11,419 nucleotides of DNA from Bacteroidota bacterium (GTDB lineage: Bacteria > Bacteroidota > Bacteroidia > Chitinophagales > Chitinophagaceae): assembly GCA_023409675.1 (NCBI GenBank), contig JAEYRC010000408.1:1-11419 (forward strand), in the 5' to 3' direction. The translations under genes were made by a program, and so were the position numbers. Shown here piece after piece: positions 1 to 6,584 of this stretch (within the stretch, counting starts at the first letter, position 1; every line of letters begins with the position of its first letter). The notes beneath the pieces are model-generated. The model saw only the letters and a program-made list of their open reading frames with translations, was not told the DNA's origin and did not search any database.

Positions 1-390
1 ATCATTCATTGCAGTGGCTGGATGACAGGCCTTGTACCGCTTTACCTGAAAACGATCTATAAAAAAGAACCTGTCTTTGCACACAGTAAGGTGATTTACA
101 CCATCGGTCAGAACAGTTTTACGGAAAACTTCGAGCAGGATTTCCTGAAGCTGATCAACTTCAACGGATCAATTAAGGAAAAAGACCTTGATCCCTATAA
201 AGAACTTAACAACAGTTCCATTATGCGGGGTGGAGCGAGCTATGCCGATGCGGTAACCTTCGGATCAGAAGATATCGATAAAAAACTGGTTACCGAATTC
301 GGAAAAGTGCGGGGTAAGAAAGTACTCGGCTATAACGCTGAATCCGATTTAACAGATTATTTACAGCTCTATACCGACCTTTCCAAATAA
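1..390 (+). CDS. Glycogen/starch synthase-like protein (GT5 N-terminal domain), 3' part
   Basis: This is a partial gene: the reading frame is already open at base 1 and ends at the TAA at 388-390, leaving about 129 residues. The first residues read IIHCSGWMTGLVPLYLKT, which resembles the ADP-glucose-type glycogen synthase stretch that follows the catalytic-domain entry. Further on come SKVIYTIGQNSFTENF and then an acidic tail with no second Rossmann domain. Many Bacteroidota carry a short stand-alone protein of roughly 270 residues that matches only the N-terminal GT5 half of glycogen synthase, and this tail fits that form. Whether such short proteins make glycogen is not something the sequence can show. 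The DUF4270 lipoprotein gene starts 31 bases downstream on the same strand, so the two are probably co-transcribed. The internal ATG at 22 is not the real start. Confidence 0.75.
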   Translation: MIHCSGWMTGLVPLYLKTIYKKEPVFAHSKVIYTIGQNSFTENFEQDFLKLINFNGSIKEKDLDPYKELNNSSIMRGGASYADAVTFGSEDIDKKLVTEFGKVRGKKVLGYNAESDLTDYLQLYTDLSK

Positions 391-421
391 GTCCGATTCA
401 TAATCATCAATATTTCCTTTT

Positions 422-1837
422 GTGAAGCGCGTTTTAACTGCTGTTTTAATTTCATCCCTGGTTCTGTTTTCTCTTTACTCCTGCAAGAAGATCAGCTCTA
501 CCGATATCGGTTCCGGACTGATCCCGGCAGTGGACAATGTGAATACCTTTGAATCAGTTCTGGACGTTACCACCGATAATAAATTATTTACTGATTCTAC
601 CCGTTCTTACTATCATCTGCAGGCGCTGGGCATTATTGCCAATGATCCTGAATTCGGCCGTACCGATGCGGCAATGTATTTTGGACTGATCACGGGTTCC
701 ACATCATATCCTTTTCCGAATAGCGATTCTCTGGTTATCGATTCGCTGGTTCTTTCCCTGTCGTATAGCGGTTTATACGGCGATTCTTCTTCCATTCAAC
801 AGGTTGAAGTGCGGGAGATTGACCAGGCTGCATCTTTCCGGAATGATACGATCTATCCTATTGCCACGCCTGCTTTCCAAACAATTCCCGAGGTATTAGG
901 TTCGAAACAGGTTTTTTACTGGACACTTAATGATTCTCTTGCCTACAGGCAGGGCAGGGATACTGTGCTTACACGCAATGAATTGCGGATAGCGCTCGAT
1001 ACGAATTTCGCCCGGCGATTTATAAACTACGACACGACCAACGCGTATAAGTCTGATTCTGCCTTCAGAACCTATTTCAAGGGTTTTGAAGTAAAGGTCA
1101 ACGATGGAGCTTCTTCCACCAAAAACGCGCTGGCCTATTTCGATCTGCAGAATGAAGCCACGCGGATGACATTCTATTTTACGGTTACCAGCAATGGTAA
1201 AAAAGATACCCTGTCGAGATCCTTCGCGTATAGCAGTCTGCCCCGGGCTAATCTTGTAAACCGTACGCCGGCTAACGGTTACCTGGCCGCGCTGGAGAAT
1301 GGACAGGATAACGATGAGAAGCTTTATATCCAAACATCACCGGGTTCCTATGGTCAGCTGGATATTCCCGGATTGGATACACTGGATAACCGGGTGATCC
1401 ATTTGGCGGAATTGATCTTTGATGTATTGCCTTCCGACGGTGACAACTGGTTTAGCCGGCCTTCGATATTATTTCTCGATGGTATCAATGCAACAGGAGA
1501 TACTTCTTTCACGGTACGAAATGATTATATACCCGTTAATGAAGATCCGGGTTATGATATAGAAACTTTCGGTGGATTATTCGCGCGTAACCGGTATGCG
1601 TTTAATATATCCCGTTATATACAAAGTATTGTAACCAAAGGCCAGCCTATTAATCGTCTCAGGATATACGCGCCGTACTATACTGAGCCGCGTTACCAGG
1701 AACCTAACGGATTCATTCAGTCTTCAAAACTCTTTCTGCAATTGAATCCGCGGCTTGGAGCAGGCAGGGTGGTATTGGGTGGAGGAACTCATCCTACCCA
1801 TAAGGCCAGGTTGCGAATAATTTATTCGAGAATATAA
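422..1837 (+). CDS. DUF4270 family lipoprotein
   Basis: The predicted protein has 471 residues. It starts at a GTG (422); an in-frame TAA at 401-403 rules out a distant upstream start. Residues 1-20 form a lipoprotein signal peptide: KR, then a hydrophobic stretch, then the lipobox LYSC with the lipidated cysteine at C21. After it comes KKISSTDIGSGLIP, the usual opening of DUF4270 proteins (lipid-anchored cysteine, lysines, then an IG/LG-x-x-x-P segment). The rest is rich in beta-strand-like, Ser/Asp/Tyr-rich sequence with no catalytic motif I recognise and no membrane segment. The mature protein should sit in the periplasm or outer membrane; no strong acidic surface-export signal follows C21. 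The family has no established function known to me. It lies 31 bases behind the glycogen synthase-like gene, an arrangement I recall from other Bacteroidota. The family assignment is from the N-terminal pattern, length and context. Confidence 0.82.
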   Translation: MKRVLTAVLISSLVLFSLYSCKKISSTDIGSGLIPAVDNVNTFESVLDVTTDNKLFTDSTRSYYHLQALGIIANDPEFGRTDAAMYFGLITGSTSYPFPNSDSLVIDSLVLSLSYSGLYGDSSSIQQVEVREIDQAASFRNDTIYPIATPAFQTIPEVLGSKQVFYWTLNDSLAYRQGRDTVLTRNELRIALDTNFARRFINYDTTNAYKSDSAFRTYFKGFEVKVNDGASSTKNALAYFDLQNEATRMTFYFTVTSNGKKDTLSRSFAYSSLPRANLVNRTPANGYLAALENGQDNDEKLYIQTSPGSYGQLDIPGLDTLDNRVIHLAELIFDVLPSDGDNWFSRPSILFLDGINATGDTSFTVRNDYIPVNEDPGYDIETFGGLFARNRYAFNISRYIQSIVTKGQPINRLRIYAPYYTEPRYQEPNGFIQSSKLFLQLNPRLGAGRVVLGGGTHPTHKARLRIIYSRI

Positions 1838-1847
1838 GGTCTAAACT

Positions 1848-1855
1848 TATCTTTG
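1848..1855 (+). promoter_or_regulatory. Bacteroidota-type -7 promoter box before metK
   Basis: TATCTTTG matches the TAnnTTTG element recognised by the Bacteroidota primary sigma factor at every fixed position. A weak TTCG at 1825-1828 lies about 19 bases upstream, where the -33 TTG element would be expected. It falls in the 59-base gap between the DUF4270 gene and metK and would give a leader of about 35 bases. The match is seen directly; promoter activity is inferred. Confidence 0.55.
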
Positions 1856-1896
1856 CGCCGGCCAGAGCGTCTTTAAACGAAAAATATTCAGTTAAC

Positions 1897-3150
1897 ATGC
1901 CGTATTTGTTTACTTCCGAAAGTGTATCAGAAGGACATCCCGATAAGGTGGCTGATCAGATCTCCGATGCGCTGATTGATAATTTTCTTGCATTTGATCC
2001 CCAGTCAAAAGTAGCCTGCGAAACCCTGGTAACCACCGGGCAGGTCGTGCTTGCGGGTGAAGTAAAGTCCCGTGCCTATCTTGATGTTCAGGAAATAGCG
2101 CGTAATGTTATCCGTAAGATCGGGTATACGAAGAGTGAGTATATGTTTGAAGCCAACTCCTGCGGAGTACTTTCGGCTATTCATGAGCAGTCTGCTGATA
2201 TCAACCAGGGCGTTGACCGCAAAACCCGGGAAGAACAGGGTGCGGGTGACCAGGGGATGATGTTTGGCTATGCCACCAATGAAACAGAAGACTTTATGCC
2301 GCTGGGGCTCGATCTCGCCCATAAGCTGCTGATCGAACTGGCAGCACTACGCCGCGAAAACAAGGCGATAAAATATTTACGGCCTGATGCGAAAAGCCAG
2401 GTTACCCTTGAATATGACGATAACAATATCCCTATCCGCATAGACACTATTGTAGTATCGACACAGCATGACGAATTTGATACGGAAGTGAAAATGCAGA
2501 AAAAGATCGAACAGGATATTAAGTCGATCCTGATCCCCAGGGTTAAATCGAAATATAAAAAGTACGCGAAACTGTTCAATGATAAGATCCGGTATCATAT
2601 CAACCCTACCGGTAAATTTGTTATTGGTGGTCCACATGGCGATACCGGGCTGACCGGACGTAAGATCATTGTGGATACCTATGGAGGTAAAGGCGCGCAT
2701 GGTGGCGGGGCTTTCAGTGGTAAAGATCCTTCCAAGGTCGACCGGTCTGCCGCTTATGCCACCCGGCATATTGCGAAAAATCTCGTAGCTGCAGGCCTTT
2801 GTGATGAAGTACTGGTACAGGTTTCCTATGCAATTGGAGTGGCAAAGCCCACCAGTATCTATATTGATACCCGTGGAACTGCTAAGGTGGATATGAGTGA
2901 TGGAGAGATCAGTGAACGTATCAATGATCTTTTTGATATGCGTCCTTATTTCATTGAAAGCCGCCTGAAACTCAGAAACCCTATCTACAGTGAAACCGCG
3001 GCTTATGGCCATATGGGCCGTAAACCTGAAGTGGTGGAAAAAGTATTCACCTCTCCCGATGGAAAAACAGTGAAGAAAAAAGTGGAATTGTTTACCTGGG
3101 AAAAGCTCGATTATGTCTCCAAAGTCAAAAAGGCTTTTGGTCTACGATAA
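1897..3150 (+). CDS. metK: S-adenosylmethionine synthetase (methionine adenosyltransferase)
   Basis: MetK makes S-adenosylmethionine from methionine and ATP, releasing phosphate and diphosphate; it is a cytosolic tetramer in known cases. The 417-residue protein starts MPYLFTSESVSEGHPDKVAD, the canonical N-terminus, with E8, H14 and D16 in the active-site loop. The ATP-binding signature GAGDQGMMFGYA lies at 115-126. The NPTGKFVIGGPHGDTGLTGR segment runs from about 236, and the phosphate loop GGGAFSGKD is at 269-277, with the conserved lysine at 276. The length is somewhat above the E. coli enzyme because of a charged helical insert around residues 190-225. I recall the same longer form in other Bacteroidota. 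The gene looks monocistronic: a TAnnTTTG box precedes it and an intrinsic terminator begins about 19 bases after the stop. No SAM riboswitch is visible in the short leader. It supplies the methyl donor used by RlmB, encoded downstream. Confidence 0.97.
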   Translation: MPYLFTSESVSEGHPDKVADQISDALIDNFLAFDPQSKVACETLVTTGQVVLAGEVKSRAYLDVQEIARNVIRKIGYTKSEYMFEANSCGVLSAIHEQSADINQGVDRKTREEQGAGDQGMMFGYATNETEDFMPLGLDLAHKLLIELAALRRENKAIKYLRPDAKSQVTLEYDDNNIPIRIDTIVVSTQHDEFDTEVKMQKKIEQDIKSILIPRVKSKYKKYAKLFNDKIRYHINPTGKFVIGGPHGDTGLTGRKIIVDTYGGKGAHGGGAFSGKDPSKVDRSAAYATRHIAKNLVAAGLCDEVLVQVSYAIGVAKPTSIYIDTRGTAKVDMSDGEISERINDLFDMRPYFIESRLKLRNPIYSETAAYGHMGRKPEVVEKVFTSPDGKTVKKKVELFTWEKLDYVSKVKKAFGLR

Positions 3151-3168
3151 CAGCGGCAAAGCTTGTTC

Positions 3169-3198
3169 AAACCTCCCTGTGTATCGGGGAGGTTTTTT
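3169..3198 (+). terminator. Intrinsic terminator after metK
   Basis: AAACCTCCC at 3169-3177 pairs with GGGAGGTTT at 3187-3195, giving a stem of up to nine base pairs around a nine-base loop. It is followed by a run of six T (3193-3198) and, after one A, five more T. This is a textbook rho-independent terminator on the plus strand, placed 18 bases after the metK stop. The minus-strand reading has only a short T run, so it is probably one-directional. Confidence 0.85.
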
Positions 3199-3205
3199 AT
3201 TTTTG
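3198..3205 (+). promoter_or_regulatory. -7 promoter box before the NUDIX-rlmB pair
   Basis: TATTTTTG fits TAnnTTTG exactly and sits in the T-rich tail of the metK terminator. It is 27 bases upstream of the ATG at 3232, so it could start the NUDIX-rlmB transcript just after metK transcription ends. No clear -33 TTG is found at the right distance, and T-rich sequence makes a chance match easier, so confidence is moderate. Confidence 0.4.
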
Positions 3206-3231
3206 ACGTGTTTAACCGTTCAACCGATACC

Positions 3232-3795
3232 ATGATGCGTGCTGAAGCTGAAAATCCCTGGACTATACTCGGAAGTAAACCTGTTTATGATAATCCCTGG
3301 ATCAATGTAACGGAATTTGATGTGATCAATCCCGGGGGCGGCAAGGGGATATATGGAAAAGTGCACTTTAAAAATTTTGCGATTGCAATTGTTCCATTAA
3401 CAGAAGAAGGTGAACTGTATCTTGTTGGTCAGTATCGTTTTACGTTAAATGCCTACAGTTGGGAACTTCCGGAAGGAGGTTGTCCTGAAGGCAGCGATCC
3501 GCTGGAAGCCGCCATGCGCGAGCTTAAGGAAGAAACCGGATTGATAGCAAAACGCTGGACTGAATTGTTCAATATGCATCTCTCCAATTCTGTATCAGAT
3601 GAATACGCGTATGTTTACCTTGCCCGTGATCTCGAACAGCAGGATGCTGCACCCGAAGAATCAGAAGAACTGCGGGTTCGGAAAGTGCATCTTGATACAG
3701 CACTGGAAATGGTTGAACGGGGGGCCATTACGGATGCGCTATCCGTAGCCGCTATCTATAAAATTAAATATATGATGCTCGATGGAAAATTATAA
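3232..3795 (+). CDS. NUDIX hydrolase, ADP-ribose pyrophosphatase-like
   Basis: The protein hydrolyses a nucleoside diphosphate linked to another moiety; ADP-ribose or a related sugar nucleotide is the most likely substrate. It has 187 residues from the ATG at 3232 (a second ATG follows at once). The open frame reaches back to a TTG at 3163, but that start would place the metK terminator inside the coding region, so I reject it. The NUDIX box lies at 82-104: GG, then AAMRELKEETGL with R96, E97, E100, E101 and G103. The glutamate expected eight positions before R96 is replaced by S88, a minor departure from GX5EX7REUXEEXGU. The WxxLGSKPVYDNPWI start and the VGQYRF strand before the box resemble ADP-ribose pyrophosphatases. 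The last 14 bases overlap the start of rlmB, which suggests translational coupling. The exact substrate cannot be read from sequence. Confidence 0.88.
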   Translation: MMRAEAENPWTILGSKPVYDNPWINVTEFDVINPGGGKGIYGKVHFKNFAIAIVPLTEEGELYLVGQYRFTLNAYSWELPEGGCPEGSDPLEAAMRELKEETGLIAKRWTELFNMHLSNSVSDEYAYVYLARDLEQQDAAPEESEELRVRKVHLDTALEMVERGAITDALSVAAIYKIKYMMLDGKL

Positions 3796-4558
3796 CCGGC
3801 ATAAATCGCCCGACAAGTCTAGCCTGGTCATTGGCCGGCAGCCCCTGATCGAAGCCATTGAGCATGGACGGGCTATTGATAAGATCCTCATGCAGCGCAA
3901 TATCAGCGGAGATGCGATCGGACGGATCCGGCAGCTTGCACGTGAGCACAATATTCCAATTCAGCAAGTACCTCCCGAAAAACTCAACAGTCTTTCCAAA
4001 GCGAACCATCAGGGTTGCATTGCCATCGCCGCCATAATACCCTATATGGATCTGCAGCAGGTTATTGACCAGGTGCTGGAAAAGGGCGAAACGCCGTTAT
4101 TCATAATGCTGGATGGTATAACCGATGTGCGTAATATCGGTGGTATTGCCCGCTCAGCGGTTTGTTGTGGGGCCCAGGCCCTTATTATTCCTGATAAAGG
4201 AGTAGGGGCTATTAATGAGGAGGCCATGAAAACATCTGCCGGTGCCCTGGAAAAAATTCATGTCTGCCGCGTTGGAAGCCTGCTGAAAGCGGTTGATGAC
4301 CTGCACCTGAATGGCATCCAGGTGTACACTTCTGCAATGGATGCGACTGATAAAGTGTATGAAATGGATTTCTCTGCCCCCTGCTGCATCATTGCCGGTA
4401 ATGAAGAAAAGGGCGTGCAGCCATACCTGCTGAAAGCATCAGACAAACGTTTTTCAATTCCTATGGCCGGCACTTTCGATAGTTTTAATGTTTCAGTAGC
4501 TTCGGGTATAATACTATATGAAGCGCTGAAGCAGCGCATTCGGGGAGTACAGCCCTGA
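3782..4558 (+). CDS. rlmB: 23S rRNA 2'-O-ribose methyltransferase RlmB (TrmH/SpoU family)
   Basis: This is a SAM-dependent RNA 2'-O-methyltransferase of the SPOUT superfamily. RlmB methylates G2251 of 23S rRNA in E. coli. The protein has 258 residues. Residues 16-85 form the small substrate-binding domain, beginning VIGRQPLIEAIEHG and containing the NHQG motif at 75-78. The knotted catalytic domain follows. Motif 1 is LDGITDVRNIGGIARSA (110-126), with N118 and R124. KTSAGA is at 150-155. Motif 2 is IIAGNEEKGV (203-212). Motif 3 is IPMAGTFDSFNVSVASGI (226-243), with N236. SFNVSVA replaces the more usual SLNVSVA. The ATG at 3782 overlaps the end of the NUDIX gene by 14 bases, so the two probably share a transcript. 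The family is certain. The choice of RlmB over other TrmH-like paralogues rests on the VxGxxxVxEAL-type N-terminal domain and length. Confidence 0.9.
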   Translation: MENYNRHKSPDKSSLVIGRQPLIEAIEHGRAIDKILMQRNISGDAIGRIRQLAREHNIPIQQVPPEKLNSLSKANHQGCIAIAAIIPYMDLQQVIDQVLEKGETPLFIMLDGITDVRNIGGIARSAVCCGAQALIIPDKGVGAINEEAMKTSAGALEKIHVCRVGSLLKAVDDLHLNGIQVYTSAMDATDKVYEMDFSAPCCIIAGNEEKGVQPYLLKASDKRFSIPMAGTFDSFNVSVASGIILYEALKQRIRGVQP

Positions 4559-4592
4559 ATTTTCTATAAAGACGATCAGCAAAAAAACTAAA

Positions 4593-4664
4593 ATGAGCAC
4601 CTGCCGGCTAATTAACGCTTTCTTGCGGGCAGATATCCAGAAAAGGCTGAATTTTGTTTTATGA
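4593..4664 (+). other. Possible 23-codon small ORF before the HMG-CoA lyase-like gene
   Basis: An ATG at 4593, preceded by an A-rich run (AAAAAAACTAAA) of the kind that favours initiation in Bacteroidota, opens a frame of 23 codons (MSTCRLINAFLRADIQKRLN then FVL). It ends at a TGA at 4662-4664 that overlaps the downstream ATG in an ATGA junction. The peptide is basic and matches nothing I know. It could be a leader peptide coupling translation into the lyase gene, or chance. It occupies most of the 102-base gap after rlmB, which otherwise holds no clear terminator. Confidence 0.2.
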
Positions 4665-5551
4665 ACGCATCCGTACAACAGGAAGGTCAGGAATCCATGC
4701 AAATGGTCAGGCTGGTGGAATGTCCGCGGGATGCCATGCAGGGCTGGAAGCATCAAATCCCAACTGAACAAAAAATTGCCTATATCAACAAGCTGTTACA
4801 GGTGGGTTTTGATACGATTGATTTTGGCAGTTTTGTTTCTCCCAAAGCTATTCCGCAGATGGCCGATACAAGAGCTGTATTAAACGGATTGTCACTGAAA
4901 GGGTCGGGGTCAAAACTACTGGCTATTGTCGCTAATGAGCGCGGTGCGGATGAGGCGGCAGCATATCCGGAGATTGATTTTTTAGGCTATCCCTTCTCTG
5001 TATCCGAAACATTTCAACAACGCAATACCAATGCAGGCATCAACCGTTCCCTGTCGGTGGTGGCGGGTATTCAGGACCGTTGCCTGCAAATGAATAAACA
5101 ACTGGTGGTTTATATTTCTATGGCTTTTGGAAATCCCTATGGAGATGCCTGGTCGGAAGATATCGTTTATCAGTGGGTGGATAAACTAACCGGACTGGAT
5201 ATACGAATAATTTCCCTGGCTGATACAGTTGGACTGGCTACTTCCGAACAGATATCCGCTATTGCCGGGTATCTGGTAAAAAGTTTGCCCGACATTGAAA
5301 TAGGAGTGCACCTGCATGCCCGTCCCGGTGAATGGAAGGAGAAAGTTCAGGCTGCATTACAGGCAGGGTGTCAACGGTTCGACAGCGCGCTGAAAGGATA
5401 TGGTGGATGCCCAATGGCAGGTGATGATCTTGTCGGGAATATTGATACCGAAAAATTGCTGCCTTACTTTTCAGCATTGAATATTCTACCGGAAATAAAC
5501 CAGGAAGCACTGAACGAAAGCAGCGCGCTTGCGTCACAAATCTTCATCTGA
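4661..5551 (+). CDS. Hydroxymethylglutaryl-CoA lyase-like protein
   Basis: This protein belongs to the HMGL-like (pyruvate carboxyltransferase-type) TIM-barrel family. HMG-CoA lyase cleaves HMG-CoA to acetyl-CoA and acetoacetate in leucine breakdown. From the first ATG it has 296 residues. Visible motifs are VECPRDAMQGW (19-29, with R23, D24, Q27), FVSPKAIPQMAD (58-69), SVSETFQQRNTN (113-124), YISMAFGNPYG (151-161), SLADTVGLAT (185-194), VHLHARPGE (216-224), GYGGCP with C250, and GNIDTE with N260. D24, H217, H219 and N260 match the metal ligands of characterised lyases, and C250 matches the catalytic loop cysteine. Substitutions against the human-type enzyme are CPRDAMQ for GPRDGLQ, FGNPYG for FGCPYEG and VHLHA for VHCHD. 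The family pattern begins just before VECPRD, so the ATG at 4697 or 4703 may be the true start (284 or 282 residues). No leucine-degradation partner lies nearby, so the natural substrate is not proven. Confidence 0.82.
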   Translation: MNASVQQEGQESMQMVRLVECPRDAMQGWKHQIPTEQKIAYINKLLQVGFDTIDFGSFVSPKAIPQMADTRAVLNGLSLKGSGSKLLAIVANERGADEAAAYPEIDFLGYPFSVSETFQQRNTNAGINRSLSVVAGIQDRCLQMNKQLVVYISMAFGNPYGDAWSEDIVYQWVDKLTGLDIRIISLADTVGLATSEQISAIAGYLVKSLPDIEIGVHLHARPGEWKEKVQAALQAGCQRFDSALKGYGGCPMAGDDLVGNIDTEKLLPYFSALNILPEINQEALNESSALASQIFI

Positions 5552-5597
5552 TAGAGCAGCCATATACCTGTATTGTATAACAGACAAATAGTTCGCC

Positions 5598-6584
5598 TTG
5601 ATAAAATTTCATATTGATGCGGAAGTGCCCGTTCCTGACCAGTTGATTGAGCATCATCACCGGATAGTACTGATGGGCTCATGTTTTACTGAACACATCG
5701 GCGCTGCTCTGGAACAGATGAAATTTCCGGTACTTCAGAATCCCAACGGCATTTTGTTCGATCCGATCAGCGTTGTTAACGCATTAGTGTCGTACATCCG
5801 CAATGAACCCATAACAGCGCAGCAATTGTTCAGGCTTCATGAGCTCTGGCACAGCTGGGCACACCACAGCAGGTATTCGGGTTTGCAGCCCGACGCAGTG
5901 GCAGCAGCAATTAATTCTTCGCAGCAAACCGCACATCAGTTTCTGAAAACAGCCGACTGGTTAATCATTACGCTTGGAACAGCTTATTCCTATCAACTAT
6001 TGGAAGAGGACCGGCCGGTTGCTAATTGCCACCGGGCTCCGGCAAAATGGTTCAGGAAGCATTTGCTGACCATTGAAGAAATAAATACCGCCTTAGACGC
6101 CTGCCTGCATCAGTTGCGGCATTTCAACCCGGAACTGAAAATAATTTTAACAGTAAGTCCTGTACGGCATGTCCGTGACGGGCTGATCAATAATAACCGC
6201 AGTAAAGCCAGACTAATCGAATCAGTGCATCACCTGGTTGAAAAGTTTGACAAGGTTTATTATTTTCCGTCCTATGAATTGGTGATCGATGTTTTGCGGG
6301 ATCACCGGTTCTATGATACCGACCTTGTTCATCCAAATTATCAGGCAACGGAATATGTGCTCGAACAATTTAGCCGTCATTACTTCAGTGCAGCCGCAAC
6401 CGCGCTGGCAGCTGAACTGCGCTCGGTCAGTATAGCCCGCCGGCATAAACCCCTGCATCCCGGCAGTGAAGCGCATGCCCGGTTTCGCCGGGAGCAGTAT
6501 GAACGGATCAGCAAACTGAAACAGCAGTATCCATACCTCGACCTGGAAGAAGAGTTAACCTGGTTCTCCGGTGAAGGTTCCTGA
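5598..6584 (+). CDS. GSCFA-domain protein (SGNH hydrolase-like)
   Basis: The 328-residue protein carries the motif that names the GSCFA family, MGSCFTEHIG at 26-35, with S28 where SGNH hydrolases have their nucleophile. Other conserved pieces are NPNGILFDP (48-56), TLGTAYSY (125-132), TVSPVRHVRDG (185-195) and the C-terminal YDTDLVHPN (239-247), with D242 and H245 placed like the catalytic Asp/His pair. It has no signal peptide or membrane segment, so it is probably cytosolic. The family is common in Bacteroidota; its substrate is unknown to me, though an esterase or acyltransferase role is inferred from the fold. The start is a TTG: an in-frame TAG at 5589-5591 blocks anything further upstream, and the next ATG (residue 26) would begin inside the GSCFA motif. 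The 3' end overlaps the convergent kinase-like gene by 30 bases. Confidence 0.9.
   Translation: MIKFHIDAEVPVPDQLIEHHHRIVLMGSCFTEHIGAALEQMKFPVLQNPNGILFDPISVVNALVSYIRNEPITAQQLFRLHELWHSWAHHSRYSGLQPDAVAAAINSSQQTAHQFLKTADWLIITLGTAYSYQLLEEDRPVANCHRAPAKWFRKHLLTIEEINTALDACLHQLRHFNPELKIILTVSPVRHVRDGLINNNRSKARLIESVHHLVEKFDKVYYFPSYELVIDVLRDHRFYDTDLVHPNYQATEYVLEQFSRHYFSAAATALAAELRSVSIARRHKPLHPGSEAHARFRREQYERISKLKQQYPYLDLEEELTWFSGEGS

Noticed and set aside
896..1333. 145-codon minus-strand frame inside the DUF4270 gene
   Set aside because: It is antisense to a well-supported coding frame, with no recognisable domain or promoter.
1838..1896. Possible SAM riboswitch before metK
   Set aside because: Only 59 bases separate the genes, and no SAM-I, SAM-II or other known aptamer core or expression-platform hairpin is visible.
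2377..3012. 211-codon open frame on the minus strand inside metK
   Set aside because: It lies wholly antisense to a highly conserved gene with complete motifs, resembles no family I know, and long antisense frames are common opposite such genes.
4600..4632. CTGCC/GGCAG inverted repeat after rlmB as a terminator
   Set aside because: The stem is five base pairs with a loop of over 20 bases and no T run follows.
4649..4656. GAATTTTG as a -7 box for the lyase gene
   Set aside because: It misses the TA start of the consensus by one base, lacks a well-spaced TTG, and would put the transcript start on the first ATG.
5568..5585. CTGT/ACAG inverted repeat before the GSCFA gene as an operator
   Set aside because: Four-base arms around an AT-rich spacer are expected by chance, and no second copy is seen elsewhere in the window.
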